Shown: in pieces, positions 35,220 through 43,754 of the stretch
How positions within the stretch are numbered: the stretch's first letter is position 1
Layout: every line of letters begins with the position of its first letter
Source of the DNA: Streptomyces sp. ISL-98
Lineage (GTDB): Bacteria; Actinomycetota; Actinomycetes; Streptomycetales; Streptomycetaceae
DNA: 64,000 nt
Assembly: GCF_018614055.1 (NCBI RefSeq)
Contig: NZ_JAGGPB010000025.1
Span: 124,001 to 188,000, forward strand
Direction: 5' to 3'
Made by a program: the position numbers and the translations under genes
The notes under the pieces: generated by a model
Databases searched by the model: none
Told to the model about the DNA's origin: nothing
What the model saw: the letters and a program-made list of their open reading frames with translations, nothing else

Positions 35220-36923
35220 ATGACCAGATCCCACCCAGTCCGTCCATGGCGTCCGGCGCTCGCTGCCGCTGTGGCGGTCGCCGTGACCGCCGGCGTCGTC
35301 GCCGCCGCGCCCGACGCCGACAAGGCACAGGCTCAGGATCGGCCCACGCCGAAGCTCAGCCTGATCGCCGCCTCGACCTCGGTGACCCTCGACTCCTGGA
35401 AGGAGTTCCCGGGCGTCTACCTGGACCTCGGTACGTACGTCACCGCCGACGGCGGGCCCCTCGAGCTCAAGGTGACCCGTAAGTCCTACAAGGACCCGGT
35501 CGTCGCCCAGCAGATCATTCGTGAGGGGACGACGGTCCGGACCAAAACCCTTCCCGAGGGCCTGGTGAAGGACTTCTCGGGGCTGCCGGACTTCGCCCAG
35601 GTCAAGGTCACCAACGCGGCCGGCAGGACTGTGGTGAACAAGTCCGAGGCATTCTGTCCGAACAACGCCTCCGGTCGGATACGCCCCGATGCCCCGGCCA
35701 AGTCGAAGTACCCCGAGAGCTGTCCCGAGAACCCGTTCACGCTCGGTTCCGTGTGGGGTGTCGAGAACGGCTGGGCATCCAACACGTACGCGGGCTACAA
35801 CTCCGACCCGATCGCCCTGCCTGCCGGGAAGTACACCGCCAAGGTGTCCGTGAACAAACGCTACCGCGATCTGTTCGGCATGGAGAACAAGCCTCAGACG
35901 ATCAAGGTGACCGTACGCGAGCGCAGCCAGGAGGGCGGCGCGGGCGGGTCGGCCGCCATGAAGCACGGATCACACTCGGCCGGGCACTCCGGTCACGGCG
36001 CGATGCGCGCACCCGCGCCCGCACCTGCGACGAGCGGGGCGGGACCGTCGTACAACGTGGGCCACGGGCCCCACACCCCCGCACCGCCGGCCCTGCCGTG
36101 GGCGCTCAAGAAGGCGGGCCTCAGGGCGGCGAAGGTCGGTGACGGGGCCGGGCAGACGGACGGTTCGCGGAAGGCGCCGGCGGTGAAGCCCAACGCGAAG
36201 CGGCCGACCGGCTCGCCGACGGTGCCCGATGTGCCCAAGCCCGACCTCCGTTCGCTGCCCGCGTACGGCATCACCATCGGCAGCGGAGACAACGACACTC
36301 CGGGCAAGGACTACCTGGCCTTCAGCGCCAATGTGTGGAACGCGGGTCCCGCGCAGCTGGTGGTCGACGGCTTCCGCGCTCCGGGCAAGAAGCTGATGGA
36401 CGCCTACCAGTACTTCTACGACGCCAATGGCAAGCAGGTCGGCTACACACCGACCGGCACCATGGAGTGGGACCCGCGCCCGGGCCACGAGCACTGGCAC
36501 TTCACCGACTTCGCCAGCTACCGGCTGCTCAAGGCCGACCAGAAAGAGTCGGTGCGCAGTGGCAAGGAGGCTTTCTGCCTGGCCAACACCGATGCCGTCG
36601 ACTACACGGTGAAGAACGCCAACTGGCACCCGGGCAACACCGACCTGTCCACCGCGTGCGGCCAGGAGAGCTCGATCTCTGTCCGTGAGGTGCTCGACGT
36701 CGGTTCCGGCGACACGTACACCCAGGACCTTCCCGGCCAGTCCTTCGACATCACCAATGTGCCGAACGGCACCTACTACATCCAGGTGCTGGCCAACCCC
36801 GAGAAGCGGCTCAAGGAGACCAACCTCAAGAACAACAGCGCGCTGCGCAAGGTCGTCCTGGGCGGCCGGCCGGGTGCTCGTACGGTGACCGTGCCCGCTC
36901 ATGATCTGGTGAACGCCAACTGA
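35220..36923 (+). CDS. Secreted lysyl oxidase-family copper amine oxidase
   Basis: A 567-residue exported protein. The signal peptide is about residues 1-40. The C-terminal 200 residues are a lysyl oxidase domain with the copper site HEHWHF (H423, H425, H427) in GHEHWHFTDFASYRLL. Animal LOX oxidises protein lysines; bacterial enzymes act on lysine and related amines. The N-terminal half is beta-rich and unassigned. A linker from about 248 to 262 (KHGSHSAGHSGHGAM) is unusually rich in His and Met and may bind copper. GAGGAACG precedes the ATG. A strong terminator follows. Confidence 0.9.
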   Translation: MTRSHPVRPWRPALAAAVAVAVTAGVVAAAPDADKAQAQDRPTPKLSLIAASTSVTLDSWKEFPGVYLDLGTYVTADGGPLELKVTRKSYKDPVVAQQIIREGTTVRTKTLPEGLVKDFSGLPDFAQVKVTNAAGRTVVNKSEAFCPNNASGRIRPDAPAKSKYPESCPENPFTLGSVWGVENGWASNTYAGYNSDPIALPAGKYTAKVSVNKRYRDLFGMENKPQTIKVTVRERSQEGGAGGSAAMKHGSHSAGHSGHGAMRAPAPAPATSGAGPSYNVGHGPHTPAPPALPWALKKAGLRAAKVGDGAGQTDGSRKAPAVKPNAKRPTGSPTVPDVPKPDLRSLPAYGITIGSGDNDTPGKDYLAFSANVWNAGPAQLVVDGFRAPGKKLMDAYQYFYDANGKQVGYTPTGTMEWDPRPGHEHWHFTDFASYRLLKADQKESVRSGKEAFCLANTDAVDYTVKNANWHPGNTDLSTACGQESSISVREVLDVGSGDTYTQDLPGQSFDITNVPNGTYYIQVLANPEKRLKETNLKNNSALRKVVLGGRPGARTVTVPAHDLVNAN

Positions 36924-36964
36924 CGTCCGCTCTTCCCAGCGGCCTTTGACGCGCGGCCTTTGAT

Positions 36965-36997
36965 GTCGGCTCCCGAGCAGTGGTCTCGGGAGCCGAC
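36965..36997. terminator. Bidirectional hairpin after the lysyl oxidase gene
   Basis: GTCGGCTCCCGAG (36965-36977) pairs perfectly over 13 bases with CTCGGGAGCCGAC (36985-36997), loop CAGTGGT, between the convergent lysyl oxidase and DUF4360 genes. Confidence 0.88.
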
Positions 36998-37004
36998 GCA
37001 CGTG

Positions 37005-37676
37005 CTAGGCCCGGCACTCCTTCCAGGCGAGCCGGTAGACGGTCTTGATGTCGCCGTCCGTCGAGTCCATGGCGATGAAGCTGTTGGTCTTGGCCGGGTC
37101 GGAGGTGCCGGCGTTGACCCGCAGCTCGGTGTTGATGTTGAAGTTGCGTTTCACGCCGCACGGCGCCCAGACGAGCTGGCCCCAGTCGGTCTCGTCCGTC
37201 GCGTTCCAGTTGTTGTCGTACGGGCCGCGGAACGGATGCGACGCGGCCGCCGTGTCGGGCGAGCCCTGGAAGTAGTACGACGCCTTCTGAACGGCACTGG
37301 CGCCCGGCTCCAGGTGCGCGTAGCCGCGGTAGTCGGCGCTGGCGACGGCGTAGGTGAAGCCGTGCGGGACATGCACGATGAGGTTGAGCTGGCAGTTCTT
37401 GCGGAAGTCGGTGGGCTTCGCGCCGAGGCCGACCTGGGCGAGGTACTCGCTGTACGTAACGGTGAAGGCCGTGTTGTCGGGGGCGACGGCTATGGCGGCG
37501 GTGCCTGTGGGGCAGCCCGAGCCATTGACGGTCGCGACCTCGATGACGATCTTGTCGGGCGGGGCGACGATGGAGCCCTCCGCCGCGGTGGACGTGGTCG
37601 GTGCGAGGAGAGTCGCCGCGAGGACGGCCGTGGTCGCGCCGCAGGCGAATAACGCGTGGGACAGGGTTCTGGGCAT
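37005..37676 (-). CDS. Secreted DUF4360 protein
   Basis: A 223-residue exported protein with a Sec signal (about residues 1-32, ALFACGATTAVLAATLLAPTTSTAAE). The mature domain matches DUF4360: VNGSGCPTGTAAIAVAPDNTAFTVTYSEY, NCQLNLIVHVPHGFTYAVASADYRGYAHL, and the end GTSDPAKTNSFIAMDSTDG. Paired cysteines suggest disulfides. Function unknown. GGAG lies close before the ATG. It converges with the lysyl oxidase gene across a shared terminator. Confidence 0.85.
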   Translation of the reverse strand: MPRTLSHALFACGATTAVLAATLLAPTTSTAAEGSIVAPPDKIVIEVATVNGSGCPTGTAAIAVAPDNTAFTVTYSEYLAQVGLGAKPTDFRKNCQLNLIVHVPHGFTYAVASADYRGYAHLEPGASAVQKASYYFQGSPDTAAASHPFRGPYDNNWNATDETDWGQLVWAPCGVKRNFNINTELRVNAGTSDPAKTNSFIAMDSTDGDIKTVYRLAWKECRA

Positions 37677-37854
37677 GGGGCTCCGATCGGTTGTCGGTCG
37701 AAGTGGGCGGCCAATCCCGGTGAAGTCATGGACATGTCAATCTTTCAACCGGCTGACCCGCCCGAACGCTTCGGATCGTAGGGGCCAATGCCGCAGCCGG
37801 ACAGGCCGGTTATCGGCCGCAAAGCGGGGAGGACCGGCCCGGGGCCCGCGCCGG

Positions 37855-40317
37855 TCATTCCTCCGAGGGGAAGGCCTGTTCGGTCCAGATCGTCTTGCCC
37901 GACCGGGTGTAGCGCGTTCCCCACCTCTGAACGAGTTGGGCGACGATGAACAGGCCGCGCCCGCCTTCGTCGTCCTCCCCGCTGTGACGCAGATGCGGTG
38001 ACGTGTGGCCGGCGTCCGCGACCTCGCACAGGAGCGTGCGGTCACGGATGAGGCGCAGGTGAAGCGGTCCGCCGGCGTGCCTGACCGCGTTGGTGACCAG
38101 CTCGCTGACGACGAGTTCGGTCGCAAAGGTCAGCTCGTCCAGGCCCCAGGCGTGAAGCTGTCCGGTGGCCAGCTCGCGGGCGTGGCCCACCGCGACCGGC
38201 TCGGCGGGCAGTTCCCAGTCGGTGACCTGCGAAGTGTCGAGTTCCCGGGTGCGTACGAGCAGCAGGGCCGTGTCGTCCTCCATGGTGCCTTCGGGCAGGA
38301 GTTCCGACACGGCCCGGTCGCACAGTTCTTCCAGCGACGCGTGCCGGTCACTGAGTACTCGTCCCAGGGTGTCGAGTCCGTGATCGATGTCGCGGTCGCG
38401 CGCTTCGACCAGGCCGTCGGTGAAGAGAGCCAGCAGGCTGCCCTCCGGCAGCTCGATCTCCATCGACTCGAACGGCAGGCCGCCGAGGCCCAGGGGCGGG
38501 CCGGCCGGGAGGTCCGGGAACGACAGTCTGCCGTCGGGGTCGACGACCGCCGGCGGAAGGTGGCCCGCCCGGGCCATGACGCATCGTCGCGAGACCGGGT
38601 CGTAGACGGCGTAGAGGCAGGTCGCCCCTGTTGTCACATCGTCATAGAGGCCCTCGGGCTGTCCGAGCGCATGTGACTGCTCCTCCTCCGCCTGCCCGAC
38701 CAGGTCGTCGAGCCGTGTCAGCAGCTCGTCGGGAGACATGTCCATCTGGGCGAACGCACGTACCGTCGTACGCAGTCGTCCCATGGTTGCGGCCGCCTGC
38801 AGGCCGTGGCCGACCACGTCTCCGACGACGAGTCCGACCCGCGTTCCGGACAGGGGGATGACGTCGAACCAGTCTCCGCCGACCCCGGTTACGTCGTCCG
38901 CCGGGAGGTAGCGGTAGGCCAGGTCCACGGCCGATTGCTCCGGCACGTGCTGCGGCAGAAGCTGGCGCTGCAGGGCGAGGGCCGCGGCGCGTTCACGGGT
39001 GAAGCGGCGGGCGTTGTCGATTCCCACCGCCGTACGGGCCACCAGCTCGACGGCCAGAGCGACTTCACCGTTGTCGAACGTGCCCGCACGCGTATCGCGG
39101 ATGAAGGTGACGAGTCCCAGTACGCTGCCACCGGCCCGCAACGGCACCACCAGAGTGGTGTCGTCGAGCACGAGCCCGCCCGAGGCGAGGCTGCGTTCCT
39201 GGGGCGAACCCGGCGGGAAATCGACGCGGGGAGGCTGATGGCTCTGCGACTCCTCCCCCTCCCCCGACTCCCCCGGTGCCTTCAGGTCACCCTCCTCGGG
39301 CGAGCCGGCCGAACGGCGGGCGACCCGTACGAGGGCCATCGCCGCCGAGCCGCCGGTGACCGGCGCCTCCCCTTCGAGCACCGCCTTCGCGAGGTCGACC
39401 GTTACGGTGCCGGCGAAGTCCGGGACCGCCACCTCGGTGATCTTCTCGGCGGTGACCGTCACGTCCAGGGCGGTGCCGATTCCGCGGCCTGCCTCGACGA
39501 GCAGGGCCAGCCGCTGCTGGGCCCGGTAACGGTCGGAGACGTCAAAAGCGTCCTCGCATACGCCGAGCACGTTCCCGTAAGCGTCCTGGAGCCGGTAGTA
39601 CGAACAGGACCAGAGGTGGATCGTTCCCGGATCGCTGGGAGGCTCGCCCTCGAAATGCAGGTCGAGAATCGGCTCACCGGTGTCCAGTACATGGTGCATG
39701 ACGGAGTCGAGCGTGTGGGGGTATCCCTGATACCCCTGGGTCACGAACCTGCCCGTGGCGTACAGCTCATCGGCCCGCATGCCGCGGAACTCGGCGAACG
39801 GCCGTCCTATCTCCCGTTCATAGGCCGCGTTGCACCAGGTCAGGCGCAGGTCGGTGTCGTAAATGCCCAGGCCGACGGGTGACTGGGTGGCCAGCCCGTG
39901 GAGCATGGCCAGCCGGGATTCCCACACCCGCAGGTCGTCGAGCTCCGTCGCCACGAGGACGCGCTCCGCCGCACCGGTGCCGGGCAGGTTGCACACCGCC
40001 GTCGCGACGAGTACTTCGCGGCCGTCCCGGTGCCGGGCGGAGCGGATCTCGTTTCCGCTCTCGATTCCACCGAACGGGCGGACCAGGGCGGGGGCGGGCT
40101 GCTCGTCCGGAGGGGAAACATGGCCAGGCCCGGGTAGCAGGAAGGTACTCAGGGGCTTTCCGACGATCTCGTCCTGCGCGTAGCCGAAGAGACGCTCGGC
40201 GGCGGGACTCCAGCCAATGACCGTGTCCTGGGCGTCGAGAACCGCCGTGGCCGCCCTGGTGACGTCGAGGGGGCCACGGAAGTCGGCAATCTGCTGTGCC
40301 GCGTTCCATGCGCTCAT
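37855..40317 (-). CDS. PAS-PAS-GAF-SpoIIE phosphatase with fused anti-sigma-type kinase domain
   Basis: An 820-residue cytoplasmic signalling protein: PAS (about 15-130, TVIGWSPAAERLFGYAQDEIVGKPLSTFL), PAS (about 135-275), GAF (about 280-440, with a Glu/Ser/Pro-rich insert), PP2C/SpoIIE (about 445-690: VGGDWFDVIPLSGTRVGLVVGDVVGHG, FTDGLVEARDRD, EDDTALLLV) and a C-terminal RsbW-like GHKL ATPase (SELVTNAVRHA, GGRGLFIVAQL). The ATG at 40317 has only a weak ribosome site. It is divergent from the truncated dnaJ/dnaK operon; a role in stress signalling would fit but is inference. Confidence 0.92.
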   Translation of the reverse strand: MSAWNAAQQIADFRGPLDVTRAATAVLDAQDTVIGWSPAAERLFGYAQDEIVGKPLSTFLLPGPGHVSPPDEQPAPALVRPFGGIESGNEIRSARHRDGREVLVATAVCNLPGTGAAERVLVATELDDLRVWESRLAMLHGLATQSPVGLGIYDTDLRLTWCNAAYEREIGRPFAEFRGMRADELYATGRFVTQGYQGYPHTLDSVMHHVLDTGEPILDLHFEGEPPSDPGTIHLWSCSYYRLQDAYGNVLGVCEDAFDVSDRYRAQQRLALLVEAGRGIGTALDVTVTAEKITEVAVPDFAGTVTVDLAKAVLEGEAPVTGGSAAMALVRVARRSAGSPEEGDLKAPGESGEGEESQSHQPPRVDFPPGSPQERSLASGGLVLDDTTLVVPLRAGGSVLGLVTFIRDTRAGTFDNGEVALAVELVARTAVGIDNARRFTRERAAALALQRQLLPQHVPEQSAVDLAYRYLPADDVTGVGGDWFDVIPLSGTRVGLVVGDVVGHGLQAAATMGRLRTTVRAFAQMDMSPDELLTRLDDLVGQAEEEQSHALGQPEGLYDDVTTGATCLYAVYDPVSRRCVMARAGHLPPAVVDPDGRLSFPDLPAGPPLGLGGLPFESMEIELPEGSLLALFTDGLVEARDRDIDHGLDTLGRVLSDRHASLEELCDRAVSELLPEGTMEDDTALLLVRTRELDTSQVTDWELPAEPVAVGHARELATGQLHAWGLDELTFATELVVSELVTNAVRHAGGPLHLRLIRDRTLLCEVADAGHTSPHLRHSGEDDEGGRGLFIVAQLVQRWGTRYTRSGKTIWTEQAFPSEE

Positions 40318-40445
40318 GGCGCCACACCGGCCCGGTTCATTACGTACAGAATCGGGCCTGGCCAGGACGGGCACAACCGGTGTGCGCCCATGCGACGGTT
40401 GCCGCGCCACGACGCCGTGGCCCATATGCCCCGAACTGGAACATC

Positions 40446-40474
40446 TTGACAATTGCGTCGGTACGTTCTATTCA
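40446..40474 (+). promoter_or_regulatory. Candidate housekeeping promoter of the dnaK2 operon
   Basis: TTGACA at 40446-40451 and TATTCA at 40469-40474 are separated by 17 bases, about 60 bases before the J-protein start. No CTTGAGT/ACTCAAG (HspR-type) repeat is visible. Confidence 0.5.
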
Positions 40475-40532
40475 GTTCTTTGAAGAGGTTTCCTCCGTAT
40501 CCGCAGGTCAGAGCGGCTGGGAGGTGAGCGCA

Positions 40533-40766
40533 ATGGCAGGGCGGGAGGCATCGGGCCGACGGCCCGGCCATTACGCGGTGCTCGGCGTGGAGCCGAGCTC
40601 TTCGGCCGGACAGATCACCTCGGCCTACCGCAGGCTCGTGCGCGCGCTGCACCCCGACGCCAACCCCGACAGCCCGACGGCGGACCGCAGGTTCGCCGAC
40701 GTCGTGGCCGCCAGCACGGCGTGGCCACATCTGCCCGACCTGCTGTGGAAGTGGAGCGCAGGGTGA
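40533..40766 (+). CDS. Truncated J-domain protein
   Basis: A 77-residue protein with most of a DnaJ J-domain: HYAVLGVEPSSSAGQITSAYRRLVRALHPDANPD carries the HPD tripeptide needed to stimulate DnaK. The usual last helix (AYxVLxDPxxRxxYD) is missing; after VVAAS it runs into TAWPHLPDLLWKWSAG and stops. GGGAGG precedes the ATG at 40533. dnaK starts 11 bases after the stop. It looks like a J-protein shortened by a deletion; whether it still works with the downstream DnaK is open. Confidence 0.75.
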   Translation: MAGREASGRRPGHYAVLGVEPSSSAGQITSAYRRLVRALHPDANPDSPTADRRFADVVAASTAWPHLPDLLWKWSAG

Positions 40767-40776
40767 GGAGAAGGCA

Positions 40777-42654
40777 ATGTCACGTGCAGTGGGTATCGAC
40801 CTTGGTACGACGAACTCGGTGGTCTGTGTGCTGGAGGGCGGTGAGCCCACGGTCATCACCAACACCGAGGGCGCCCGGACGACCCCCTCGGTGGTCGGTT
40901 TCGCGAAGAGCGGTGACGTGCTGGTGGGCGAGATCGCCAAGCGGCAGGCCGTAACCAACATTGAGCGCACCGCACGGTCGGTCAAGCGCCACGTGGGCGA
41001 GGCGCAGTGGCGTTTCCCGGACAGCGGGGACATCGACGGCAAGCGCTACACCGCTCAGGAGATCTCGGCGCGCGTGCTGCAGAAGCTCAAGCGCGATGCC
41101 GAGGCGTACCTGGGTGAGGACGTGACGGACGCCGTCATCACCGTTCCGGCCTACTTCAACGACTCCCAGCGCACCGCGACCAAGGAGGCCGGGGAGATCG
41201 CGGGCCTGAAGGTGCTGCGGATCATCAACGAGCCGACGGCCGCGGCGCTCGCCTACGGCCTGGACAAGGAGAACGACCAGACCATCCTCGTGTTCGACCT
41301 CGGTGGCGGCACCTTCGACGTATCGCTGCTGGATATCGGCGAGGGCGTGGTCGAGGTGAAGGCCACCAACGGTGATACGCACCTGGGCGGTGACGACTGG
41401 GACCAGCGGATCGTGGATCACCTGGCCAAGCAGTTCAAGAACGCGTACGGCATCGACCTGTCCAAGGACAAGATGGCCACGCAACGGCTTCGCGAGGCCG
41501 CCGAGCGGGCCAAGATCGAGCTGTCGGCCGCGACCGAGACCACGATCAACCTGCCTTACCTGAGTGCGTCGGCCGAGGGGCCGCTGCACCTGGACGAGAA
41601 GCTCACGCGCTCGCAGTTCCAGCAGCTGACCGCCGACCTGCTGGAGCGGTGCAAGGCCCCGTTCCACAATGCGGTCAAGGACGCGAAGATCAAGCTCGCT
41701 GACATCAACCATGTGATCCTGGTCGGCGGCTCGACCCGGATGCCCGCTGTGACCGAGCTGGTCAAGGAGCTGACCGGCAAGGATCCGCACAAGGGTGTGA
41801 ACCCGGACGAGGTCGTCGCCATCGGCGCATCACTGCAGGCCGGTGTCCTCAAGGGCGAGGTCAAGGACGTTCTGCTCCTCGACGTCACGCCGCTGTCGCT
41901 CGGTATCGAGACCAAGGGCGGCATCATGACGAAGCTGATCGAGCGCAATACGACGATCCCGACGAGGCGCTCCGAGGTCTTCACGACGGCCGAGGACAAC
42001 CAGCCGTCCGTGCAGATCCAGGTCTTCCAGGGCGAGCGCGAGATCGCGTCGTACAACAAGAAGCTCGGCATGTTCGAGCTGACCGGTCTGCCGCCGGCCC
42101 CGCGCGGTGTCCCGCAGATCGAGGTCACGTTCGACATCGACGCCAACGGCATCATGCACGTTGCCGCCAAGGACCTCGGCACCGGCAAGGAGCAGCGGAT
42201 GACCGTCACCGGCGGCTCCGCGCTGCCGAAGGACGACATCGACCGGATGGTCCGCGAAGCCGAGCAGCACGCGGAGGAGGACCACAGGCGCCGTGAGGCC
42301 GCCGAGACCCGCAACCAGGCCGAGCAGCTCGTCTACCAGACGGAGAAGTTCCTGAAGGACAACGAGGGCAAGGTGCCCGGCGAGGTCAAGACGGAGGTGG
42401 AGGCCGCTGTTGCCGAGCTGAAGGAGAAGCTCAAGGGCGAGGACTCCCCGGCCATCCGCGAGGCGACCGAGAAGGTGGCCGTGGTCAGCCAGAAGCTCGG
42501 CCAGGCCATGTACGCCGATGCCCAGGCGCAGAGCTCCTCTGCGGGCGCCGGCGGGGCGGGCGAGAGCAGTTCGGGTGCGCAGGCCGGCGACGAGGAGGAC
42601 GTCGTCGACGCGGAGATCGTCGATGAGGACAAGCAGCGAGGAGGCGAGGGATGA
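40777..42654 (+). CDS. dnaK: Second Hsp70 chaperone DnaK
   Basis: A 625-residue Hsp70. The nucleotide-binding domain starts at once (AVGIDLGTTNSVVCVLEGG, residues 3-21) and contains FDLGGGTFDVSLLDIGEGV and VILVGGSTRMPAV. The substrate domain includes DVTPLSLGIETKGG. The C-terminus is Ser/Gly/Ala-rich and ends acidic (DEEDVVDAEIVDEDKQRGGEG). GGAG precedes the ATG. The grpE start overlaps its stop by ATGA. Because the neighbours are a truncated J-protein and an unusual regulator rather than dnaJ1/hspR, I read this as an accessory copy beside a main dnaK operon elsewhere. Confidence 0.96.
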   Translation: MSRAVGIDLGTTNSVVCVLEGGEPTVITNTEGARTTPSVVGFAKSGDVLVGEIAKRQAVTNIERTARSVKRHVGEAQWRFPDSGDIDGKRYTAQEISARVLQKLKRDAEAYLGEDVTDAVITVPAYFNDSQRTATKEAGEIAGLKVLRIINEPTAAALAYGLDKENDQTILVFDLGGGTFDVSLLDIGEGVVEVKATNGDTHLGGDDWDQRIVDHLAKQFKNAYGIDLSKDKMATQRLREAAERAKIELSAATETTINLPYLSASAEGPLHLDEKLTRSQFQQLTADLLERCKAPFHNAVKDAKIKLADINHVILVGGSTRMPAVTELVKELTGKDPHKGVNPDEVVAIGASLQAGVLKGEVKDVLLLDVTPLSLGIETKGGIMTKLIERNTTIPTRRSEVFTTAEDNQPSVQIQVFQGEREIASYNKKLGMFELTGLPPAPRGVPQIEVTFDIDANGIMHVAAKDLGTGKEQRMTVTGGSALPKDDIDRMVREAEQHAEEDHRRREAAETRNQAEQLVYQTEKFLKDNEGKVPGEVKTEVEAAVAELKEKLKGEDSPAIREATEKVAVVSQKLGQAMYADAQAQSSSAGAGGAGESSSGAQAGDEEDVVDAEIVDEDKQRGGEG

Positions 42655-43283
42655 ACCGCCCGACCGATGTCAGCGGCCACCCCGATGCGCCGCTCGAGAT
42701 CGTCCGTGAAGGGCGGCGCGGCGGTCCCCCAGCCGCCCTGTCGACCCGTGCCGCCGGCCCCGATGAGCGGACCGGCAGGGCGGCCGACGCGCCGTCCGGG
42801 CGTGGCGGGGGCGACGCGCCCCGGCCGTCCCGGGAGGAGGCGCTCCGTGCGGAACTGCGTGAACGCACGGCCGACCTGCAACGGCTGAAGGCCGAGTACG
42901 ACAACTACCGCAAGCGGGTACGCCGCGACCGCCTGGCGGTCCGCGAGATCGCCGTGGCCAACGTACTCGGCCGGCTCCTGCCCGTGCTCGACGCCGTCAC
43001 CGAGGCCACCGCGCAGGGCGAGGTGACCGGCGGCTTCGAACGCGTCGCCGAGGCGCTGCGGTCCGAACTGGCGGCACTGGGCCTGCAGCGCTTCGGCGCG
43101 GTGGGCGATCCCTTCGACCCGTTCGTGCACGAGGCCATCTCGTACAGCCATACCGACGAGGTCGAGCGCCCCACCTGTACCGCGATCCTGCGCCCGGGCT
43201 ACCGGGTCGGCGACCACCTCCTGCGCGCCGCCGAGGTGGCGGTCGCCGAACCGCCCACCGGTCCGCACAGGCAGGAGGTGTGA
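42651..43283 (+). CDS. grpE: GrpE nucleotide exchange factor
   Basis: A 210-residue GrpE. An N-terminal disordered part (about 1-60, Gly/Arg/Pro-rich) precedes the long helix (EEALRAELRERTADLQRLKAEYDNYRKRVRRDR) and the C-terminal beta wing (GDPFDPFVHEAISYSHTDEVERPTCTAILRPGYRVGDHLLRAAEVAVAE). The start overlaps the dnaK stop. It exchanges ADP on the upstream DnaK. Confidence 0.93.
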   Translation: MNRPTDVSGHPDAPLEIVREGRRGGPPAALSTRAAGPDERTGRAADAPSGRGGGDAPRPSREEALRAELRERTADLQRLKAEYDNYRKRVRRDRLAVREIAVANVLGRLLPVLDAVTEATAQGEVTGGFERVAEALRSELAALGLQRFGAVGDPFDPFVHEAISYSHTDEVERPTCTAILRPGYRVGDHLLRAAEVAVAEPPTGPHRQEV

Positions 43284-43365
43284 GCCATGGCCCGACGGCC
43301 GGCCGAGCGCGACGCCGGCCCCGACGTGCGGCGCCGGCCGCCCCTGGCAGGAGGCGCGCGTCAAC

Positions 43366-43698
43366 GTGCTGCCCATCGATGACGCCGATGCCGCGCTCTA
43401 CACCATCGGACAGGTCGCAGAGATGCTGGACGCGCGGGTCACCTTCCTGCGGCGCCTGGACGAGCAGGGCGTCGTGGTTCCGGCGCGGTCGGCCGGAGGG
43501 CAGCGCCGGTACTCGCGACGCGAGATCAGCCAGGTGGCCGAGGCGATGAAGCTGATCGACGAAGGACTCACTCTCGCCGGGGTCCGCCGGGTGCTGGCCC
43601 TGAAGGCGCACATCCGCGGCCTGGAGGCCGAACTGGCCGCGCGGGACGCGGTCGTCGAGCGGGGGCGGCTGCCTGCCGACCAGCAGCGTCCCGGCTGA
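43366..43698 (+). CDS. MerR/HspR-like regulator
   Basis: A 110-residue MerR-type regulator: ALYTIGQVAEMLDARVTFLRRLDEQGVVVPARSAGGQRRYSRREISQVAEAMKLIDEGLTLAGVRRVLALKAHIRGLEAELA is a winged helix plus dimer helix, close in position and form to HspR, the heat-shock repressor. The start is a GTG with AGGAGG 11 bases upstream. Oddly, a better start signal (GGAGG then ATG at 43287) opens a different frame that reads MARRPAERDAG and ends soon after, so a frameshift near 43350 may have removed the native N-terminus. Confidence 0.75.
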   Translation: MLPIDDADAALYTIGQVAEMLDARVTFLRRLDEQGVVVPARSAGGQRRYSRREISQVAEAMKLIDEGLTLAGVRRVLALKAHIRGLEAELAARDAVVERGRLPADQQRPG

Positions 43699-43754
43699 AA
43701 CACCAAGGGCTGAGGCTGGGGTCCGACGCAGTGGTCTGAGACAGGAGACCGACG

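Noticed and set aside
40318..40532. HspR-type (CTTGAGT-N7-ACTCAAG) operator upstream of the dnaK2 operon
   Set aside because: Only a CTTGACA half is present, which is better explained as the -35 box.
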